Of a DNA stretch of 45,629 bases, positions 8,345-17,533 are shown piece after piece; position 1 is the first letter of the stretch; every line of letters begins with the position of its first letter. The stretch lies in assembly GCA_002336675.1 (NCBI GenBank), contig DDEI01000018.1:1-45629 (forward strand), written 5' to 3'. Source of the DNA: Flavobacteriales bacterium UBA1958 (GTDB lineage Bacteria > Bacteroidota > Bacteroidia > Flavobacteriales_D > Sanyastnellaceae). The position numbers and the translations under genes are program-made. The notes under the pieces are model-generated. The model saw nothing but the letters and a program-made list of their open reading frames with translations, had not been told where the DNA came from and ran no database searches.

Positions 8345-9622
8345 ATGAATTCTAAGGTATTTAAAATATTAGGCCCTGGAATTCTATTCGCCTCTACTGC
8401 CATAGGAGTAAGTCACTTAGTTCAGAGCACACGTGCGGGAGCAGATTATGGATTCACTCTTTTTTGGGCCATTTTACTTGCTAATCTATTTAAATATCCG
8501 TTTTTCGAGTTTGGTTCTAGATATGCTAGCACGAAAGGAAAATCTATCATAGACGGATATGCAGCTATGAGTAAATGGATGCTCTACCTCTACTTACTTA
8601 TCACTATCGGAACTATGTTCTTTGTGTCTGGAGCCGTTTGTGCAGTTACCGCAGGGTTTCTCCAAAATCTCTTTGGTTTAAAAGCCATTTTCGGAGAAAA
8701 CAGCACACTTTACACGAATTTAATTCTAATAATTTTTGGGACTGCTATACTCGTCCTAGGCAAATACAGGGCACTAGACTACATTATTAAACTGATAGGA
8801 ATCACTCTACTTATCTCTACGCTTGTGGCCTTTGCGCTTACTTTGTGGAATGGCCCCGTTTCTGAAGGAGAATTATTCGGGGATTTCTCATGGAAAGGAA
8901 GTGATGTGCTTTTCCTTATAGCGCTCATGGGATGGATGCCTACTGCAGTAGATTTATCTGCATGGAATAGTCTGTGGACACTAGAAAGAATAGAACAAAC
9001 CAACTATAAACCTTCTTTGAAAGACACCATTAGAGAATTCAATTTTGGCTATCTGGTCTCCGCTTTTCTTTCAGTTTGTTTCCTCACCTTAGGAACTTAT
9101 ATAATGTTCGATTCTGGAGAAACATTAAGTGGCTCAGGATCAGTATTTGCCAACCAAGTAGTTAACATGTTTACCTCAAGTATTGGAGAATGGAGTTACA
9201 TCATTATAGCAGCATCTTCTTTTAGCATCATGCTAGGCACATTTATAGCTGTGCTGGATGGATATGGAAGGGCGTTATCTAGAACTGCCACTTTGGTATT
9301 GAAAAAAGAACAGAACACTTCTAAGACTTATAACATCTCCTTGCTATTAGCGGCTAGTGGAGCGTTTGGTTTAATCTATTATTACCTCATAGCTGAGCAA
9401 AATGGACAAGGCTTTAAATCCTTAGTAGATATGGCCACTGCGCTATCATTTTTGGTAGCTCCGTTTATAGCTATAGCTAATTATTCCCTAGTCACGAATA
9501 AAGACTTTCCAGAGCACAGTAAGCCTCCAAAATGGTTAAGAGCTCTAAGCGTTCTAGGAATACTTTTCTTGGTCATATTTAGTATTTACGGATCTATAGA
9601 AATTTATAAGCTTTATTTTTAA
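8345..9622 (+). CDS. Nramp-related divalent cation transporter, non-canonical metal site
   Basis: A 425-aa protein with about eleven membrane helices and the overall Nramp/SLC11 arrangement: GPGILFASTAIGVSHLVQST in helix 1 and MGWMPTAVDLSAW in helix 6. Canonical Nramp proteins have DPGN in helix 1 and MPH in helix 6, which bind Mn/Fe. Here these read GPGI and MPT, so the usual metal ligands (Asp, Asn, His) are missing. Such divergent relatives are common in Bacteroidota and are annotated as divalent cation transporters; related groups are proposed to carry Mg2+ or other substrates. The helix-6 DLSAW and helix-1 GVSH may supply alternative polar residues. It forms an apparent pair with the upstream VF530 gene. 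Confidence 0.85.
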   Translation: MNSKVFKILGPGILFASTAIGVSHLVQSTRAGADYGFTLFWAILLANLFKYPFFEFGSRYASTKGKSIIDGYAAMSKWMLYLYLLITIGTMFFVSGAVCAVTAGFLQNLFGLKAIFGENSTLYTNLILIIFGTAILVLGKYRALDYIIKLIGITLLISTLVAFALTLWNGPVSEGELFGDFSWKGSDVLFLIALMGWMPTAVDLSAWNSLWTLERIEQTNYKPSLKDTIREFNFGYLVSAFLSVCFLTLGTYIMFDSGETLSGSGSVFANQVVNMFTSSIGEWSYIIIAASSFSIMLGTFIAVLDGYGRALSRTATLVLKKEQNTSKTYNISLLLAASGAFGLIYYYLIAEQNGQGFKSLVDMATALSFLVAPFIAIANYSLVTNKDFPEHSKPPKWLRALSVLGILFLVIFSIYGSIEIYKLYF

Positions 9623-9718
9623 CTAAGCGTTGAAACCCTTTTTTTCTAAACGGCATAGAATAAAAATAGAAGATTTTGAACTAGATGAAATAACCTCTTT
9701 TATTTACATAATGCCACT

Positions 9719-9726
9719 TATCTTTG
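9719..9726 (+). promoter_or_regulatory. -7 promoter box TATCTTTG for the MscS-like gene
   Basis: A perfect TAnnTTTG box 47 bases upstream of the ATG at 9774, giving a leader of about 40 bases. The -33 region is weak. Confidence 0.45.
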
Positions 9727-9773
9727 CCAACATCTTCTAACAAGAACATTTACACAAATAACTGACTAGAGAC

Positions 9774-10835
9774 ATGGATTTTTTCGACCGAATTTTATTA
9801 GGAAATTCAATTAAAGACTGGGCCATCGCGATAGGGATTGTAATCGTAACCTATATCGTAACAAAGATTGTATATTGGTTTACCTCAAACATCATTAAAA
9901 AATTCACAGCCAAGACGAAAACAAACCTCGATGATGTCTTAATCGATAAACTTGAAAAACCTATTCAATATTCCATCTTAATACTTGGTTATTGGATTGC
10001 CATACATCGTTTAACTATTGAGAATACAAGTTTGCTTTCTTGCCTCGAAGGAATTGCCCATTTATCTATAGTACTTACCCTTACCTCTATCGCCTCTAAA
10101 ATATTTGACGCACTTGTTAAAGAAGTGGTAATGCCTTTGGTAGAAAAAACTGAAGGTGGTGAAGGTAATTACATTCTACCCGTACTGTCCAAAGCAGTAA
10201 ACGGTGCGATTTGGTCATTTGGAATCATAATAGGACTCGACAATATTGGATTTGATATTACGGCCATGATTGCGGGGCTTGGGATTGGTGGTTTAGCTTT
10301 GGCTTTAGCCGCACAAGATTCTGTGAAAAATATTTTTGCTGGAGTCATGATTTTCCTGGATAAACCTTTTAAGCTAAAAGATCGGATACAGATCGAGGGA
10401 TTTGATGGTGTTGTCGAGGAAGTTGGTTTAAGAAGTACAAGAATTCGAACTTTAGACGGTCGAATCGTAACCATTCCAAACAGCACATTTACAGATAATA
10501 GTGTTATCAATGTAACTTCTCAACCCGCGTTAAAAGTAGTTTTAAACTTAGGTCTAACCTATGATACAGATGCAGCAGATATGCAAAAAGCGGTTGATGT
10601 TTTGCGACAAATTGTTTCGGACAACGCAGCTATTTTAGAAGAAGAGTGCTCGGCTGGCTTCAAAGACTTTGGAGATTTCTCTCTAGGAATTCTATTTATT
10701 TATTACGTTAAGCCCAATGCGCATTGGTTAGACTCTCAAAATGAGATAAGCAAAGAGGTACTCAAGCGATTTACGGAAGCAAAACTAGACTTCGCCTTTC
10801 CAACGCAGACATTGTTGAATAAAGTAATTGATTAA
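9774..10835 (+). CDS. MscS-family mechanosensitive ion channel
   Basis: A 353-aa inner-membrane protein with about five membrane helices. The pore helix is Gly/Ala rich (AGLGIGGLALALAAQDSVKNIFAG, around 165-190), and the beta domain follows directly: FLDKPFKLKDRIQIEG, then VGLRSTRIRTLDGRIVTIPNSTF. The C-terminal alpha/beta cytosolic vestibule reads on to FAFPTQTL, a standard MscS ending. MscS channels open under membrane tension to release solutes on osmotic downshock. It is longer than E. coli MscS (286 aa) because of two extra N-terminal helices. It appears monocistronic with its own -7 box. Confidence 0.92.
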   Translation: MDFFDRILLGNSIKDWAIAIGIVIVTYIVTKIVYWFTSNIIKKFTAKTKTNLDDVLIDKLEKPIQYSILILGYWIAIHRLTIENTSLLSCLEGIAHLSIVLTLTSIASKIFDALVKEVVMPLVEKTEGGEGNYILPVLSKAVNGAIWSFGIIIGLDNIGFDITAMIAGLGIGGLALALAAQDSVKNIFAGVMIFLDKPFKLKDRIQIEGFDGVVEEVGLRSTRIRTLDGRIVTIPNSTFTDNSVINVTSQPALKVVLNLGLTYDTDAADMQKAVDVLRQIVSDNAAILEEECSAGFKDFGDFSLGILFIYYVKPNAHWLDSQNEISKEVLKRFTEAKLDFAFPTQTLLNKVID

Positions 10836-11056
10836 AGCATATTCTTTTCTGTGCGTCCTACATTTATAAATAATTGCACAGAATCTTTGAAGGATATATA
10901 TTAAATAATAATCGGCTTCAGAAATATATTCATAAAGTATCTATAAGATGGATTGGATGAATTCAAAGATGAAAGCTTAGCCTATCAATTTAACGTTCTA
11001 TTCAATGGTTCTGATTCAAATTATAAAAACAGACTCCGTAATAAGAGAAACTAAAG

Positions 11057-11089
11057 TTGATGGTCAGTCTTAATTTCGCTGTACCTTTG
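11057..11089 (+). promoter_or_regulatory. Promoter TTG-N22-TACCTTTG for the DEAD-box gene
   Basis: TTG at 11057-11059 and a perfect TAnnTTTG box at 11082-11089 lie 20 bases ahead of the ATG. The spacing is at the long end for this promoter class. Confidence 0.5.
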
Positions 11090-11109
11090 AATTTTAGATT
11101 CACATACCC

Positions 11110-12447
11110 ATGTTCCAAGACCTTAATATCAATAAATACCTCCTAAACGCTATAGAAGACTTAGGATTTGAGAAGCCTACCCCTATTCAAGCTGAAGCTT
11201 TTCCAGTAATTAAGTCTGGAAAAGATGTGATAGGGATTTCTCAAACGGGAACTGGAAAGACGATGGCCTATATGATGCCCATCCTAAACGACCTGAAATT
11301 TAGTAGTCAAGTCAATCCTAGAGTTCTAGTCCTTGTGCCTACAAGGGAACTCGTAGCCCAAGTGTTAGAAAACATAGAAGAGTACTCCAAGTACATCACG
11401 CTTAGAGCAGTAGGAGTTTATGGAGGAACCAATATAAATACTCAAGCACAATCTGTAATGCAGGGCTGTGATATAGTGGTAGGAACGCCAGGAAGGCTTT
11501 ATGACTTAACGCTGAATAATTCTCTTTCTCTTAAAGCTATAAAAAAACTAGTGATAGATGAAGTGGATGTAATGCTCGATTTAGGCTTTAGATTTCAGCT
11601 TACAAACATCTTTGAACTACTTCCAGTAAAAAGACAAAACATAATGTTCTCTGCCACTATGACTGAGGATGTAGAGGAGTTAATAGCGGATTTCTTTGAG
11701 GAGACGCATAAGATTGCAATTGCAATCAGCGGAACACCGCTCGAAAACATTCAGCAGGTATGCTATCCCGTATGGAATTTTTACACCAAGGTTAATTTAT
11801 TAGCTCATTTACTTAGAAATAAAAAAGAGTATACTAAGGTTCTTATATTTATAGATAGTAAAGCCAAAGCAGACAGACTACATTCTAACCTAGATGAAGT
11901 GCATTACATTAAATCTGGGGTAGTACATTCTAATAAATCTCAGAATTACAGATTCAAATCTATCGAGGATTTTGATTCTGGTAGAAGCAGAGTATTGATA
12001 GCCACGGATGTAATGGCTAGAGGGTTAGATTTAGACCAAATTACTCACGTAATCTGTTTTGATACACCTGAATATCCTGAAAACTACATGCACAGGATAG
12101 GAAGAACAGGAAGAGCAGAGCATGAAGGAAAATCTATTCTACTTTATACTGAAAAAGAAAAAAGGTACAAGGATGACATAGAAGAATTAATGAAAATAAC
12201 CATTGAAGAGATTCCATTTCCAGAGGAAGAGGTAGAGATAAATCATAAGTTAACTCCAGAAGAGCGACCAAAAGTAAAGGAATTAAACACCAGAGTAAAA
12301 AGAACTGTTGGTGGGGCTTCCTCCCATGAAAGGAGTGAAAAGAACAGTAAAACACCTATGGGTGGTTCTTACAGAAGAAAGCTAGCTGAAAAATATAAAA
12401 AGCCTAAAACAAGAGGCGATAAAAATCAAAATAAAAAGAAGCGATAA
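11110..12447 (+). CDS. DEAD-box RNA helicase (RhlE-like), DEVD variant
   Basis: A 445-aa protein with all superfamily-2 motifs in order: Q motif FEKPTPIQAEAFP, motif I SQTGTGKT, Ia PTRELVAQ, TPGR, motif II DEVD (in place of DEAD), SAT, motif V ATDVMARGLDL and motif VI HRIGRTGRA. The Ala to Val change in motif II keeps the metal-binding Asp and catalytic Glu and should not inactivate it. The C-terminal 70 residues are Lys/Arg-rich and disordered (ending KTRGDKNQNKKKR), as in RhlE-type helicases that act on rRNA and cold-stabilised RNA. It is a single gene; the 178 bases that follow hold two palindromes (GGCTGCAGCC at 12462-12471; ATATTAAT/ATTAATAT at 12475-12493). Confidence 0.93.
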   Translation: MFQDLNINKYLLNAIEDLGFEKPTPIQAEAFPVIKSGKDVIGISQTGTGKTMAYMMPILNDLKFSSQVNPRVLVLVPTRELVAQVLENIEEYSKYITLRAVGVYGGTNINTQAQSVMQGCDIVVGTPGRLYDLTLNNSLSLKAIKKLVIDEVDVMLDLGFRFQLTNIFELLPVKRQNIMFSATMTEDVEELIADFFEETHKIAIAISGTPLENIQQVCYPVWNFYTKVNLLAHLLRNKKEYTKVLIFIDSKAKADRLHSNLDEVHYIKSGVVHSNKSQNYRFKSIEDFDSGRSRVLIATDVMARGLDLDQITHVICFDTPEYPENYMHRIGRTGRAEHEGKSILLYTEKEKRYKDDIEELMKITIEEIPFPEEEVEINHKLTPEERPKVKELNTRVKRTVGGASSHERSEKNSKTPMGGSYRRKLAEKYKKPKTRGDKNQNKKKR

Positions 12448-12625
12448 TTGGTGATATTAGTGGCTGCAGCCTTCATATTAATTCCATTAATATTTTAGTT
12501 TAGAGCGATGCGCACTCTCGTAATGTAAACCCTTAGATTTGGACGGTTTCGAAATTTTTCTTAAAGGGGCTAACACTTTCCCTTCATTTAGCCAAAGTAT
12601 ATCCCAATAAGGGAGAAGATATTTT

Positions 12626-13282
12626 TTACTTCAACTCAGCTAGAATTGTCTCTATTCCACTTACCTTATCATCTATACTCACCTTTAAATCCGTTCCGAT
12701 AGGTAAGAATACATCTACTCGTGAACCAAATTTTATGAATCCGAATTCTCTACCTTGAACGACTGCATCTCCTTTATCTGCATAATGACAAATTCTTCTA
12801 GCTACTGCTCCCGCTATTTGTCTGACTAATATTTCCCTCCCTTTTTCATCCTTTATTACCAGGGTAGTTCTCTCATTATCAGTAGATGATTTAGGATGCC
12901 ACGCCACTAAAAATAATCCCGCGTGATATTTAAAGTATTGTACTATTCCAGAAATTGGATTCCAATTCACATGTACATTAAGTGGAGACATGAAAATAGA
13001 CACTTGAATTCTCTTATCCTTGAAATATTCTGTCTCTTCAGTTTCTTCTATCACGACCACTTTTCCGTCTGCTGGACAGATTACTTGATCAGAATTCGCA
13101 GATAAGACTCGTGTAGGTACTCTAAAAAACTGTATAACCAATCCAAACATAATGACTGATAACAAGATGAAAATAACCGTTAACCATGAAGGTGCTGCGA
13201 GGGCATAACTGAGTACCGGCGGAGTCGAGAATAAGAAATAGGCTATTAAAACAATTTTTTTACCCTCTCTATGGAATTTCAT
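12626..13282 (-). CDS. psd: Phosphatidylserine decarboxylase family protein
   Basis: A 218-aa short-form Psd. It makes phosphatidylethanolamine from phosphatidylserine at the inner membrane. The C-terminal KFGSRVDVFLP carries the GSR self-cleavage site (Gly186-Ser187) that generates the pyruvoyl group and a 32-residue alpha chain. FMSPLNVHVNWNPISG and YHAGLFLVAWHPKSS are other family blocks. Two N-terminal hydrophobic helices anchor it. It is last in the rsfS-ftsH-DUF2007-cdsA-psd operon, with its ATG overlapping the cdsA stop by one base. Grouping with cdsA links consecutive steps of phospholipid synthesis. Confidence 0.95.
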   Translation of the reverse strand: MKFHREGKKIVLIAYFLFSTPPVLSYALAAPSWLTVIFILLSVIMFGLVIQFFRVPTRVLSANSDQVICPADGKVVVIEETEETEYFKDKRIQVSIFMSPLNVHVNWNPISGIVQYFKYHAGLFLVAWHPKSSTDNERTTLVIKDEKGREILVRQIAGAVARRICHYADKGDAVVQGREFGFIKFGSRVDVFLPIGTDLKVSIDDKVSGIETILAELK

Positions 13283-14085
13283 TATGACATAATTTTGACT
13301 ATAGCAAAAATAACAGGAACGCTCAAAAAGACTCCATCAAATCTGTCTAATATGCCTCCATGTCCGGGCATAAAACTTCCAGAGTCCTTAACCCCTTTAT
13401 TTCTTTTCATTTGGGACTCGAATAAATCTCCCATAGCTCCCAGTATAGAAACAAGCAACGCTAGAACATACCAAGATAAACCCGGGATTTCAAGCCCAAA
13501 CTTTAAGAGAAAATAAGCTCCTATCAGCGCTGACAAAACTCCTCCCACTAATCCTTCCCATGTTTTTTTAGGAGAAACTTTAGGCAGTAGTTTATGTCTT
13601 CCTAAGAACTTACCAAAGATGTACGCCCCAGTATCACTTAGCCACAAAAGAACAAAAAAGGATAGGATAACTTTCCATTCATAATACCCTGATATAAACG
13701 CCAGCATATAGAGCATTATAAATGGCATAGTAACATAAACTTGACTAAATATAACATGGGCCCAGTCACTTAAACGAAGTCTTTCTTTGGGAAGTAGAAC
13801 CGATAAAATGCAAGTTGAAGTGAACAAGATCAATCCTATTAAGACTAAATCTGCCAGCTTAAATCCTTCTAAACTCAATGCAGCAAATAATAAAACAGAA
13901 AGAACTACCCCTATGGATTTTTTAAATTCTGAAACTTTTTCTTGGAGGCTTGAATACTCCCAGTTTCCTATAATTACAATCACTAAAAATAGCCAGAAGC
14001 ATGATGTGGAATTAAATACAATTCCACTAATCATAACTATTAAAAAAACTACGCCTGTAAACAATCTTAATAGTAAATCACTCAT
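13282..14085 (-). CDS. cdsA: Phosphatidate cytidylyltransferase
   Basis: A 267-aa integral membrane enzyme converting phosphatidic acid and CTP into CDP-diacylglycerol. It has about seven membrane helices and the full CdsA signature near the C-terminus: GDLFESQMKRNKGVKDSG, then FMPGHGGILDRFDG, including the Mg-binding acidic residues. I place the start at the ATG at 14085, which gives an ATGA overlap with the upstream DUF2007 stop; a TTG two codons further upstream is less likely. It is translationally coupled to both neighbours and supplies the precursor pathway used by psd. Confidence 0.95.
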   Translation of the reverse strand: MSDLLLRLFTGVVFLIVMISGIVFNSTSCFWLFLVIVIIGNWEYSSLQEKVSEFKKSIGVVLSVLLFAALSLEGFKLADLVLIGLILFTSTCILSVLLPKERLRLSDWAHVIFSQVYVTMPFIMLYMLAFISGYYEWKVILSFFVLLWLSDTGAYIFGKFLGRHKLLPKVSPKKTWEGLVGGVLSALIGAYFLLKFGLEIPGLSWYVLALLVSILGAMGDLFESQMKRNKGVKDSGSFMPGHGGILDRFDGVFLSVPVIFAIVKIMS

Positions 14086-14285
14086 GACCAAGACTCTATT
14101 AAATGCTTAGCTCTAATCACATTGTCTCGTTTTACAAATAACTCGACTTCTCCAATGTGCACATGAGCAGAATCCTTCTGATTGAGAGCTAATGCGGAAA
14201 TACCATCATTCTGTAGTTGAATTCGAAACATTTCCACCTTAGGCTCGAAGGTATCTGAATAGACTTTTATCCATTCCTTATCCAT
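14082..14285 (-). CDS. DUF2007 family small protein
   Basis: A 67-aa protein of the DUF2007 (putative signal-transducing protein) family. It reads WIKVYSDTFEPKVEMFRIQL, then GISALALNQKDSA, then GEVELFVKRDNVIRAKHLIE. This gives a small beta-alpha-beta fold. Members are often near protein quality-control or membrane genes, and their function is not established. It overlaps ftsH by one base upstream and cdsA by four downstream, so its production is locked to those genes. Confidence 0.85.
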   Translation of the reverse strand: MDKEWIKVYSDTFEPKVEMFRIQLQNDGISALALNQKDSAHVHIGEVELFVKRDNVIRAKHLIESWS

Positions 14286-16309
14286 TATTCAGCTGGTGAA
14301 TCTTTAGATGACTCTTCCATAGAATCATCTTCCGTTGGAGAAATATCCTCTTCATCCTCCGGCATATCATTTATAGACTCAGATACTCTCGCTCCTTCCG
14401 GTCTCGCTCCTATTATTTCTTCTAGATCGTCCTTGAAAATCACTTCTTTCTCGAGTAATTTTTCAGCCACTTTAGTTAGCTTTTCTTTATTGCTACGCAA
14501 TAACTCTATAGCTCTCTGATATGATGTTTCTATAAGCTTACTTACCTCCTCATCTATAACCCTTGCAGTATCGTCACTATAAGGCTTAGTGAACTGATTC
14601 TGACCAGATGAGTCATAATAACTAATATTCCCGATCTTATCATTAAGTCCATAAACAGTAATCATGGCGTATGCTTGCTTGGTGACTTTCTCTAGGTCAC
14701 TTAATGCGCCAGTAGAAATTTTTCCAAAAATGACTTCTTCAGCTGCCCTACCTCCTAAAGTAGCGCACATTTCATCTAGCATTTGTTCCGTTGTAGTAAT
14801 CTGTCTCTCTTCTGGAAGATACCATGCTGCTCCTAGACTTTGACCCCTAGGAACAATAGTTACTTTCACTAATGGAGATGCGTATTTTAATAACCAACTT
14901 ACAGTAGCGTGACCTGCTTCATGAAATGCTATCGCTTTTTTCTCTTCTGGAGTAATTATTTTATTCTTCTTTTCTAATCCTCCTATCACTCTATCTACAG
15001 CGTCTAAGAAATCCTGACGTGTCACTTGCTTTTTATCTTTTCTAGCAGCTATTAATGCCGATTCATTGCAGATATTCGCTATATCGGCACCAGAAAACCC
15101 TGGAGTTTGCCTAGCTAAGAAATCAACATTAATATTAGTAGATACCTTAATAGGCTTCAAATGAACATCGAAAATTTCTTTTCTTTCATTTAAGTCTGGC
15201 ATATCTACATATATCTGTCGATCAAATCTACCAGCTCTCATTAAGGCACTATCTAAAACGTCTGCTCTGTTGGTCGCGGCCAAGATGATTACACCTGAGT
15301 TAGTTCCAAAACCATCCATCTCCGTCAAGAGTTGGTTTAATGTATTTTCTCTTTCATCATTACTCCCCATGCCAGCATTCTTTCCTCTAGCTCTTCCTAT
15401 GGCATCTATTTCATCTATAAATATTATAGATGGTGCTTTTTCTTTGGCCTGTTTAAATAGATCTCTCACTCTACTAGCTCCAACACCTACAAACATTTCT
15501 ACAAAATCAGACCCTGACAATGAGAAAAAAGGAACTTGCGCTTCTCCTGCTACTGCTTTAGCCAATAAAGTCTTACCTGTTCCTGGAGGACCCACTAAAA
15601 GTGCTCCTTTTGGAATCTTAGCTCCAAGTTCAGTATATTTTTTAGGATGTTTTAAAAAGGATACAATTTCTTCTATTTCTTCCTTAGCTCCTTCTAAACC
15701 GGCCACATCATTAAATGTAACATTAGTTCCTTTTCCTTTCTCAAACAATTTAGCCTTGGACTTTCCAATATTGAATATCTGACCTCCACCTGGACCATTT
15801 CCACCAAGTCTTCTCATCATGATTATCCATATAGCTATAAATACTCCTATGAATAGTAACCATGTAAAAAGTTGTTGCATAGAGTCGTCCGTCTGAGTAT
15901 TTTCTAATTCAAAATCTCCAACATTGGCTGCCGCTAATAGCTCTTTTACTGTTTCTTCAGTACCTGAAAGGACACATGTGTAATGTGGTCCATCTGGAGA
16001 AACACTGCTAAAAAAACCGGTAGATTTAAAATCATCTTTTTTAGATTCAAATGCCGACTCAGACAATGTGATTAGCGCTATTCGACCATCCTTTATAGAA
16101 ATGGATTTAACCATATTAGAATCTATAAGGTTGGTTAAACCTGGGACTTGACTCAAATTTCTAGCCTCTGACCTTGGACCCATTAAATTTATGCCAATAA
16201 GCACTACTGCTATAACAGCATAAATCCAATAAAAGCTGAATCCTGATTTTTTTTTCGGATCTAATGATTTTTTTCTCTTTTTAGGAGACTTATTCTCGTT
16301 TTCTGACAT
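14285..16309 (-). CDS. ftsH: ATP-dependent zinc metalloprotease FtsH
   Basis: A 674-aa membrane-bound AAA+ protease. A basic N-terminus precedes transmembrane helix 1 (FYWIYAVIAVVLIGINLM), a periplasmic domain and helix 2 (LFTWLLFIGVFIAIWIIMM). The AAA module has GPPGTGKT at about 240, Walker B SIIFIDEIDAIG and the second region of homology ATNRADVLDSALMRAGRFDRQ. The zinc site HEAGH lies at about 463-467. The C-terminal tail is acidic and Ser-rich. FtsH degrades misassembled membrane proteins and, in other bacteria, LpxC, balancing lipid synthesis. Here it is co-transcribed with lipid genes cdsA and psd. The start is 11 bases after the rsfS stop. Confidence 0.98.
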   Translation of the reverse strand: MSENENKSPKKRKKSLDPKKKSGFSFYWIYAVIAVVLIGINLMGPRSEARNLSQVPGLTNLIDSNMVKSISIKDGRIALITLSESAFESKKDDFKSTGFFSSVSPDGPHYTCVLSGTEETVKELLAAANVGDFELENTQTDDSMQQLFTWLLFIGVFIAIWIIMMRRLGGNGPGGGQIFNIGKSKAKLFEKGKGTNVTFNDVAGLEGAKEEIEEIVSFLKHPKKYTELGAKIPKGALLVGPPGTGKTLLAKAVAGEAQVPFFSLSGSDFVEMFVGVGASRVRDLFKQAKEKAPSIIFIDEIDAIGRARGKNAGMGSNDERENTLNQLLTEMDGFGTNSGVIILAATNRADVLDSALMRAGRFDRQIYVDMPDLNERKEIFDVHLKPIKVSTNINVDFLARQTPGFSGADIANICNESALIAARKDKKQVTRQDFLDAVDRVIGGLEKKNKIITPEEKKAIAFHEAGHATVSWLLKYASPLVKVTIVPRGQSLGAAWYLPEERQITTTEQMLDEMCATLGGRAAEEVIFGKISTGALSDLEKVTKQAYAMITVYGLNDKIGNISYYDSSGQNQFTKPYSDDTARVIDEEVSKLIETSYQRAIELLRSNKEKLTKVAEKLLEKEVIFKDDLEEIIGARPEGARVSESINDMPEDEEDISPTEDDSMEESSKDSPAE

Positions 16310-16320
16310 ATAATGTTTTA

Positions 16321-16680
16321 TTATACTAATTCTTTTATTCTCTCTATTTTAGCATCAGCCCAAAGATCTTCTAAAGCATAAAAATCTCTAGATTCCTCCG
16401 TAAAAATGTGCACTACTAACTCAGAGTAATCCATTAAAATCCATTCAGCATTGTTTTTCCCTTCTACATGCCAAGGACTATCATCTAATCCTAATTCAGT
16501 TTCTTTAGAAACAGAATCTGCGATGGACTTAGCATTGGTGCTTGATCTGCCAGTACATATAACGAAATAATCGCTTACTGAACTGTCTGTTTCCCTTAAA
16601 TCTAATATGGAGATGTTCTCTCCCTTGACGTCTTGAATCCCCTTAATTACTAGATCCAATAATGATATACTTTGTGTCAA
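16321..16680 (-). CDS. rsfS: Ribosomal silencing factor RsfS
   Basis: A 119-aa protein of the RsfS/Iojap family. It binds uL14 and blocks joining of the ribosomal subunits in starvation. Family blocks visible are ILDLRETDSSVSDYFVICTG, SSTNAKSIADSV, SPWHVEGKNNAEWILMDY and VVHIFTEESRDFYALEDLW. The start codon is TTG at 16680; no in-frame ATG lies upstream before a stop. It is the first gene of the operon running through ftsH and the phospholipid genes, with a -7 box about 35 bases ahead. Confidence 0.95.
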   Translation of the reverse strand: MTQSISLLDLVIKGIQDVKGENISILDLRETDSSVSDYFVICTGRSSTNAKSIADSVSKETELGLDDSPWHVEGKNNAEWILMDYSELVVHIFTEESRDFYALEDLWADAKIERIKELV

Positions 16681-16714
16681 TGTATTCCTACGCTTTAAAT
16701 GAGTATTAATCTAG

Positions 16715-16722
16715 CAAATGTA
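16715..16722 (-). promoter_or_regulatory. -7 promoter box TACATTTG for the rsfS-ftsH-psd operon
   Basis: On the minus strand TACATTTG fits TAnnTTTG and lies 34 bases before the rsfS TTG start. It is the only such box in the divergent rsfS/birA interval. Confidence 0.5.
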
Positions 16723-16783
16723 CTATTTTTTACCTCCTAATGTCACGTCTAAAAGTCACCTAATAATCAAGGCAATTAAGCTC

Positions 16784-17533
16784 ATGAATACTCTATTTAT
16801 AGGTCAAAATAAAATCACCCTACAAACTATAGACTCGACGAACAATTATGCAGCCAAACTCATAAAAGTGTCATATGTGCCAGATGGTACTGTAATTATG
16901 GCACAAACTCAAACCCAAGGTAGAGGGCAACGTTCAAACGTCTGGCATAGTGAGCCTCACATGAATCTCCTCTGTAGCTTTATTCTTCAGCCTAAGACTC
17001 TCGGGACGGATAAGAGCTTTTACATGAGCGCGATGTCAGCTTTAGCCGCAAAAGAAGCTATACAGGAGGTATCTCCTCAATCAGATGTTAAAATAAAGTG
17101 GCCTAATGACATTATCCTGAATGATAAAAAGGTAGGAGGCATACTAATAGAAAACTCTGTGGTTAAAGGCTTAATAAAATTTGGTATCATAGGAATTGGA
17201 GTAAATGTTAACCAAAGCGAGTTTTCTTTTTCGCGTGCTACATCTATCAGAAATGAAACTAATAAAGTGATGGACTCAGATTTTCTTTTAAAAATCATCT
17301 CTGAAAAATTAGAAAAATGGTATCTAATTTTGCTTAGAGAAGGCTATCATGATATTATAACGGCCTATAATAAGACCTTATGGAAAAGAGATTTAGAGAA
17401 TAAAATTGATATGGAAGGAAAGTCTCTGGTAGTCACCTCTCTTTCTGTAAGAGAAGACGGCTCTATCAGTTTCTCTCACAAAGGAAGTCTAAAAACAGCG
17501 AGCTTTTCAGAGGCTCAAATAAGCTACGAATAA
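16784..17533 (+). CDS. birA: Biotin--[acetyl-CoA carboxylase] ligase
   Basis: A 249-aa biotin protein ligase lacking the N-terminal DNA-binding domain of E. coli BirA, so an enzyme only. Motifs: IDSTNNYAAKLI near the N-terminus, TQGRGQRSNVWHSEPHMNLLCS (biotinyl-AMP loop), KIKWPNDIILNDKKVGGILIE with the catalytic Lys, and GIGVNVNQ. I start it at the ATG at 16784 because this gives the MNTLFIGQNKI opening usual in Bacteroidota. An ATG at 16718 would add 22 residues without family support. The 3' end overlaps the opposing SRPBCC gene by 10 bases. Confidence 0.93.
   Translation: MNTLFIGQNKITLQTIDSTNNYAAKLIKVSYVPDGTVIMAQTQTQGRGQRSNVWHSEPHMNLLCSFILQPKTLGTDKSFYMSAMSALAAKEAIQEVSPQSDVKIKWPNDIILNDKKVGGILIENSVVKGLIKFGIIGIGVNVNQSEFSFSRATSIRNETNKVMDSDFLLKIISEKLEKWYLILLREGYHDIITAYNKTLWKRDLENKIDMEGKSLVVTSLSVREDGSISFSHKGSLKTASFSEAQISYE

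Noticed and set aside
11566..11577. DEVD in place of DEAD as a sign of an inactive helicase
   Set aside because: The Asp and Glu needed for Mg-ATP are kept and all other motifs are intact; this looks like a tolerated variant.
12462..12493. GGCTGCAGCC palindrome followed by ATATTAAT/ATTAATAT as a terminator or regulatory RNA
   Set aside because: The GC stem has no loop and the AT stem is weak; neither is followed by a clear T run, so I do not call a terminator.
15270..15782. 170-codon plus-strand frame opposite ftsH
   Set aside because: It mirrors the conserved AAA domain of ftsH; composition is the reverse complement of its codons.
16718..16783. 22-residue N-terminal extension of birA
   Set aside because: It does not resemble a DNA-binding domain and lies outside the family's usual start; the ATG at 16784 fits better.
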